From: an uncultured Flavobacteriales bacterium
GTDB taxonomy: Bacteria > Bacteroidota > Bacteroidia > Flavobacteriales_D > Sanyastnellaceae
DNA length: 33,269 bases
Direction: 5' to 3'
NCBI GenBank assembly: GCA_949373165.1
Contig: CASICO010000012.1
Location: 1-33,269 of the forward strand
The position numbers and the translations under genes are program-made. The stretch's first letter is position 1, and every line of letters begins with the position of its first letter. Shown here in pieces: positions 29,284 through 33,269 of the stretch. The notes beneath the pieces are model-generated. The model saw nothing but the letters and a program-made list of their open reading frames with translations. It ran no database searches and was not told the origin of the DNA.

Positions 29284-32090
29284 GGTTGAACCGGGGTTCG
29301 TTTTCGTTGCAAGCGTCGGGTTTGACGGACCGACATTAAGGCGCCGAGGGTCATGATGATGCAGCCGAGCCAAAGCAAGTTGATTTGAGGGAACACCGTG
29401 GCTTGCATGACGATGAAGTCTCGCCGAATCGACAGGTTCTCCCACACCACAGTTTCAAAGGTGGCTTCAGCCGGCCGAAAGCCATCAATGCGCACTTTGA
29501 CCCCTCGATTGTCCAGGGTTACCATGTCGGGAATGACCAAGCTGTCACGCACAATGTACAGAGCGGTGAAGCTGGTGTCGGGCCCTTGGCCCGTGAGGCG
29601 GAAGTGAGCGGCTACGCTAAGGTCTTTGTCGAGCAAGCCAAACAGGGGCTTTTGATCCATGGTGACAGCAGAGATGGAATCCAATGCCAAAACGCATTTG
29701 CCAATCATCAAACTGTCTCTCCGCATCATGTCGTGCTTGCGGCCATCCATCCAGCCCTCTTCGTCGGCTTCAGGATCGGACACGCGCCCCCATTTGATGT
29801 GGGTATACAGGTCTTTGTTCCAGAAACGTTTTGTGTCGGGTTCTGGCGCATTCCCCATTTGCTCGTTCAGCTGGATTTTGGGGTCGAGGGTAAAGAGGTA
29901 AGGTCCAGGGCGCCCTGCAGACCAAGGTTGAGCTTCTTGTTTTTGCCGGTCATTTGGAATGGGCACAAAGGTCCAGTGCTCTTCCATGTCGTCCTCGAAG
30001 TTGGGAAGAGCAGTGTGACTTGACGTGCATTGAAAGAGAAACCCGTCTTTGGCGACCACTTCTCCCTGGGCGTAGTCTTCGGGAAGCGTTTCAAAGTAAT
30101 CCACGGAGAACTTGGCATGAATGCCTTCTTGTCGACGTTCGCGATAGCAGACGTAATAGGGCCCCATGGCCAAGGTGTCTCCTTCCAAAAGAAGCAAGTC
30201 TTCTTCGTTGGACAGGGCCTCGTTCAGCATGGCCAGGTCGCCAAATTGATTGCTGCTGATGACGTCTTTTTTTGCGTTGGATACCACAGCGCCCAAGATC
30301 ACAAGGGCAAAGCCGATGTGGGCCACACTGGCGCCCGCGTGGTCCCATTTCCCCTTGAGGACTTGAACGATGTAATCTGCGTTGGCGATGACCGACCAAA
30401 GGCAGGAGAAAATCAAGGCGACCCGCGGAGCTTCCCAAGCTTGAAAGTCAAATGCCAGCGCAAAGGCGAAGGTGAGAACCACAGCAGAAATCAAACTTCT
30501 CAGGGGCTGGAGAAAGCGCTTTTTGCTGGGTGTTTTCCCGTAACGCAGGTATTGGGTAAAGGCGGTAATGCCAATGAACAAGAAAGCCAAGGGCACTTGG
30601 ATGGCATGGTATGTGGCGTCGAAATCGGTTCCTGGTGCCAGATTGTGGGCAGCCAGCTTTCTAGCCAAATTGGAGCCGGTGGATTCATAAAGTGCTTGGA
30701 ACAGGCCACTGAACGGGGTCAGAAAATGATTGAAAACGGGAAGGCTTGTTTGGAACGTGATGTGGACCGCCGAAGCAAACATGAGCATGCCGCCAACAAA
30801 CATCCAAAACTCGCGGGTCCAGAGGGGACTTTCTTGATCTGTTCGGGGCAAATGAGTCAAGTGTCCACGCAAACCGGCGAGTGCCATGACGACGAGCATA
30901 CCCAAGAGGCAGAGAGCAGGATTCAAGACCACCACGCCAATGGCCAGTGCAACTTGGATTGCGCAGTAGATTTTGCGTTCATTTCCCGGTGGAAGGAGCA
31001 TGGCGGAGAACAGACCGCTGCAGCCCATGAGGAAGGCAAGCAGCTGAGGCAGAATGCCGCTGTCGACAAAGCTGTGAACGGAGGTGTCCCCCAGGATGCC
31101 ACTTTTGGTCAAAAACGTGGAGTAAACCACCAGAAGAAAGGACAGCCCCACCATGAGATAGGTGGCCGTTACGGCGGTTCCTGGCTTGCTGCGGTTGATG
31201 AGCAAAAGGTGTGATCCAGCCACCAATACCAGCCACGGGACCAAGGAGCTGTTTTCTACAGGGTCCCAAGCCCAGAAACCACCAAAACTCAGGGCCTCGT
31301 ATGCCCAAGCGCCTCCCATCAGAATGCCAGCCCCCAAAATGGCCACGCCGAAGAAGGACCATCCGATGGCGGCCCGCATCCACGTTTTGTGGTCTCTCAT
31401 CCACAGACCCGCAATGGCCATTGTAAAGGGCATCAGCGTGCTCGCAAAGCCCAAGAACAAGGTGGGAGGGTGGATGACCATCCAGTAATTCTGCAGCAGA
31501 GGATTCAATCCTTGACCGTCGGCAAATTGAGGGATTAACGCGAGGTAGTCGGGGTTAAAAGTCCAGGGCATCCCCATATTCTCAGGGGCTTCACGAAGCA
31601 TGAGGAAGGGGTCCATACCAAATTGGAAATCACCGAAATACAGGCCAAGAAGCATGGAGCTTAACGCGGTCAAAACCCCACTGTGAATGGCCATGACTGG
31701 GGCCTCCAATTTGCCTGGAAGACGACGCAGAAAGACGATGGCAAGCAACAGAATCCAGAACATCCACAGAAGGAATCCGCCTTCTTGACCACCCCAAAAA
31801 CTGGCGAAGGCCAGCTTGGTCGGCATGGCGTCATTCAAGTGCTTCCAGATGTATTGAAACTCATAACGGTGAGAGAAAATCAGCAAGTAGATCAAGCCGA
31901 TGGCACCGAAAATCCCCACAGCGTGGACTTTGAACCCCCACCGTCCAAGGGTCATCCAATTGGATTTAGGCCGCGCTACTGCAGCAACATAGCCGATGGT
32001 GGAAGCCAATCCGCCAGCAAAGGCCAAGGCGAGAAGAAGGCGGCCAAATGAGGCAGCCCACGTCCATTCATTGAGGTAAGTAATCTCCAC
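29280..32090 (-). CDS. ccmF: Cytochrome c maturation protein CcmF (haem lyase component)
   Basis: 936-residue inner-membrane protein that transfers haem from CcmE to apocytochrome c in the periplasm. About 12-14 membrane segments are seen in the first 600 residues. The tryptophan-rich WWD-like haem motif is GGFWAWDPVENSSLVPWL (near 262-285), flanked by conserved HPPTLFLGF and AFASFWGGQEGG blocks, with periplasmic His candidates in the NYWMVIHPPTLF and GSHLLLIN segments. Residues about 620-900 form a large soluble, probably periplasmic domain, then a final membrane segment (INLLWLGCIIMTLGALM). It is larger than the proteobacterial form (about 650 residues). Start ATG 32090 lies 9 bases after ccmE; its stop overlaps the DUF2520 ATG. 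CcmG/H partners are not in this window. Confidence 0.95.
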   Translation of the reverse strand: MEITYLNEWTWAASFGRLLLALAFAGGLASTIGYVAAVARPKSNWMTLGRWGFKVHAVGIFGAIGLIYLLIFSHRYEFQYIWKHLNDAMPTKLAFASFWGGQEGGFLLWMFWILLLAIVFLRRLPGKLEAPVMAIHSGVLTALSSMLLGLYFGDFQFGMDPFLMLREAPENMGMPWTFNPDYLALIPQFADGQGLNPLLQNYWMVIHPPTLFLGFASTLMPFTMAIAGLWMRDHKTWMRAAIGWSFFGVAILGAGILMGGAWAYEALSFGGFWAWDPVENSSLVPWLVLVAGSHLLLINRSKPGTAVTATYLMVGLSFLLVVYSTFLTKSGILGDTSVHSFVDSGILPQLLAFLMGCSGLFSAMLLPPGNERKIYCAIQVALAIGVVVLNPALCLLGMLVVMALAGLRGHLTHLPRTDQESPLWTREFWMFVGGMLMFASAVHITFQTSLPVFNHFLTPFSGLFQALYESTGSNLARKLAAHNLAPGTDFDATYHAIQVPLAFLFIGITAFTQYLRYGKTPSKKRFLQPLRSLISAVVLTFAFALAFDFQAWEAPRVALIFSCLWSVIANADYIVQVLKGKWDHAGASVAHIGFALVILGAVVSNAKKDVISSNQFGDLAMLNEALSNEEDLLLLEGDTLAMGPYYVCYRERRQEGIHAKFSVDYFETLPEDYAQGEVVAKDGFLFQCTSSHTALPNFEDDMEEHWTFVPIPNDRQKQEAQPWSAGRPGPYLFTLDPKIQLNEQMGNAPEPDTKRFWNKDLYTHIKWGRVSDPEADEEGWMDGRKHDMMRRDSLMIGKCVLALDSISAVTMDQKPLFGLLDKDLSVAAHFRLTGQGPDTSFTALYIVRDSLVIPDMVTLDNRGVKVRIDGFRPAEATFETVVWENLSIRRDFIVMQATVFPQINLLWLGCIIMTLGALMSVRQTRRLQRKRTPVQP

Positions 32091-32099
32091 GTTTTGGAA

Positions 32100-32504
32100 T
32101 CAATTCAGTTCGACAGCCTCAGCGAGGTCGTGCGATTGTTCGTTGTATTTGCTCGGGCATTTCATCAGCATTTCTCCTGCGATGAATTCACCGTCTACCA
32201 CCTGGCCATAAAGGTCAATAGATTCACTTTGTTCCAGCCCAGTAGGCTTGGCTTCCCGCAAGATTACGGGGTGGGTAACCCCGTCTTTGTCCCGCATGTG
32301 GAATCGGGTCTCCGTGACGCTCACCTCTGGATCGTACAACACAGGGTGATCGGTGTTCAATGTGCCCGAGATCTTAAACTCAACTCCAGGTTCGGCAAAG
32401 GCGCGCTCAAAGACAACCGATTCGCTGTTTTGGCTAAACACACTGAAGAGACTTCCCATGAGGATGGCCACGAGCAGAATGACAAAAATGTTGGTGCGGC
32501 TCAT
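32100..32504 (-). CDS. ccmE: Haem chaperone CcmE, Cys-type (CxxxY)
   Basis: 134 residues. Periplasmic membrane-anchored chaperone that holds haem received from CcmC and passes it to CcmF. N-terminal anchor residues 5-23 (NIFVILLVAILMGSLFSVF), then an OB-fold beta domain with YGQVVDGEF. The haem-binding motif is KCPSKYNEQ: Cys116 and Tyr120 (CxxxY) replace the His and Tyr of the proteobacterial HxxxY form. The Cys variant is known from deltaproteobacteria and archaea. Located between ccmD (3 bases upstream) and ccmF. Confidence 0.93.
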   Translation of the reverse strand: MSRTNIFVILLVAILMGSLFSVFSQNSESVVFERAFAEPGVEFKISGTLNTDHPVLYDPEVSVTETRFHMRDKDGVTHPVILREAKPTGLEQSESIDLYGQVVDGEFIAGEMLMKCPSKYNEQSHDLAEAVELN

Positions 32505-32507
32505 GGT

Positions 32508-32693
32508 TTAAGATTGTGGAGCGTTGAGGTCGTCTTCCATTTTGGACAGTCGCCGGTCCATTCTCCACAAGGACAAGGCAAGTCCCGCAAGGATGACGAT
32601 CGCGACACCCGTCACGACGTGGGCTTTGCCACTGCCAAAAAAGAAACCTTCCATGGAAGAGGAAAAGAGGTGGAGGAGCAAGGACATCTTCAT
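32508..32693 (-). CDS. ccmD: CcmD-like small membrane protein
   Basis: 61 residues, one membrane segment (HVVTGVAIVILAGLALSLWRM, about residues 24-44) followed by a short charged tail (RMDRRLSKMEDD). Size and position between ccmC and ccmE are those of CcmD, which helps release holo-CcmE from CcmABC. Sequence similarity between CcmD proteins is low, so the call rests mainly on context. ATG 32693 overlaps the ccmC stop by 4 bases. Confidence 0.7.
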   Translation of the reverse strand: MKMSLLLHLFSSSMEGFFFGSGKAHVVTGVAIVILAGLALSLWRMDRRLSKMEDDLNAPQS

Positions 32694-33269
32694 TGAGTTA
32701 ACAATCGGTATTCAATGCGGTTCATGCGAAGGCGCAGGGTGTAAATCCAATAGCACAGAGCGCCCCATCCGATGACCGCAGGATAAAAAACGGCGCGGAG
32801 GCTGTTGTCCAAATCATAGCTGTTGAAGCCAGGATTTCCATCCTTTCCGGGATGCAGGCTTTCTGTGTAACGGGGCAGAACCATCAAAAGGATCACCAGC
32901 ATGACAAATGCAAAGACGTTGTAGACAGCCGAGAGGCGGCCAACGCGGTCGTCATCGCCCATGGCCGCCCTCAAAATCATGTAGCCTGAATAGAGAAGAA
33001 CGGTCACCAATGCACCATTGAGTTGGGGATCTGAAACCCACCATGCGCCCCATGTCCAGCGCGCCCCAAAGTGAGCCAGTGATCAAGCCCAAAATGCCAA
33101 AAAACCAGGCCTGTGCGAACGGCTGCTTCGGCCCGATGATCCCAATTGACGTTTCCTGTTCGAAGCTGGGCCAAGGATGCAACGAAGCCAATGCCCATCA
33201 CAAAAAACATGGCAAACCACATGGGCACGTGCCACAGCAGGTTTCGGATGCTCTCCATGATGTTGGGTT
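32690..33269 (-). CDS. ccmC: CcmC haem-delivery protein, partial (runs off the right edge) and with two apparent insertions
   Basis: Inner-membrane protein that places haem on CcmE. At the edge the frame reads NIMESIRNLLWHVPMWFAM, the family's second conserved block (His of HVPMW binds haem), so the N-terminus lies beyond the window; ATG 33258 is internal, not the start. The next blocks are RTGLVFGILGLITGSLWARWTWGAWW (after repair), the WWD haem motif WGAWWVSDPQLNGALV, and then YLVL-type membrane segments ending in RLLTQ. Two frame breaks, at 33099-33104 (T6) and 33064-33067 (G4), each need one base removed. With those, every segment matches CcmC; without, the gene reads as three short pieces. 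The stop overlaps ccmD. Confidence 0.88.
33064..33067 (-). other. Apparent +1 insertion in ccmC (G4)
   Basis: GGGG in the coding sense. Three G give SLWARWTWGAWWVSD, matching the usual SxWAxxTWGAWW of CcmC; four G lose the frame. Confidence 0.8.
33099..33104 (-). other. Apparent +1 insertion in ccmC (T6)
   Basis: TTTTTT in the coding sense. Five T give RTGLVFGILGLITG, continuous with the next block; six lose the frame. Confidence 0.8.

Noticed and set aside
30030..31214. 394-codon plus-strand open frame
   Set aside because: Antisense to ccmF, no family features, Gln/His/Gly-rich as expected of a shadow of a membrane protein.
25703..33269. Genuine pseudogenes (yidC, ccmC, DUF2520, DUF6438)
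   Set aside because: Each defect is a single extra base, nearly always in a homopolymer, with otherwise fully conserved coding sequence; yidC is essential.

Overview
The window comes from a Bacteroidota chromosome, most likely a flavobacterial or Cryomorphaceae-like lineage with G+C in the mid-50s by eye. The evidence is lineage-typical content: an S46 dipeptidyl-peptidase, YidC with a large periplasmic domain, a DUF2520/KdsC pair, a fused formimidoyltransferase-cyclodeaminase, a long FG-GAP secreted protein ending in a dockerin-like tail, a PorE-type TPR/PD40/OmpA protein, and TAnnTTTG-like promoter boxes with few Shine-Dalgarno sites. I see no mobile element, CRISPR array, tRNA or rRNA. No gene-free stretch exceeds about 160 bases.

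Layout. (1) 12721 to 1, minus strand: aroC, a DAACS-family transporter, a PorE-like envelope protein, a 1044-residue TPR protein, an outer-membrane barrel protein, gyrB and a serine hydrolase that runs off the left edge. Three consecutive envelope genes sit here; transporter/PorE-like and TPR/barrel overlap by 4 bases. (2) 12771 to 18675, plus strand: hutI, the FG-GAP protein and ftcD; hutI and ftcD are steps of histidine degradation to glutamate. (3) 20639 to 18698, minus: trmD, rplS and cutC. (4) 20799 to 23297, plus: ppc, ending at a strong bidirectional terminator. (5) 25598 to 23382, minus: the S46 peptidase. (6) 33269 to 25703, minus: a tight run ccmC-ccmD-ccmE-ccmF-DUF2520-kdsC-yidC-DUF6438, which combines cytochrome c maturation (haem delivery and ligation), Kdo phosphate hydrolysis and membrane-protein insertion.

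A major feature of the sequence is a set of about eight apparent +1 frameshifts. They are in the TPR gene (signal peptide), yidC (three), the DUF6438 gene, the DUF2520 gene and ccmC (two). Each is repaired by removing one base, in seven of eight cases from a homopolymer run, and each repair restores a family-typical protein. I read them as sequence errors rather than pseudogenes, with slippage or phase variation as an alternative for the C6 tract. Automatic annotation of this window would break or fuse these genes; I give the reconstructed spans.

The best candidate for an undescribed system is the PorE-like / giant TPR / plugless barrel trio. The two downstream members look like a conserved but uncharacterised Bacteroidota envelope pair.
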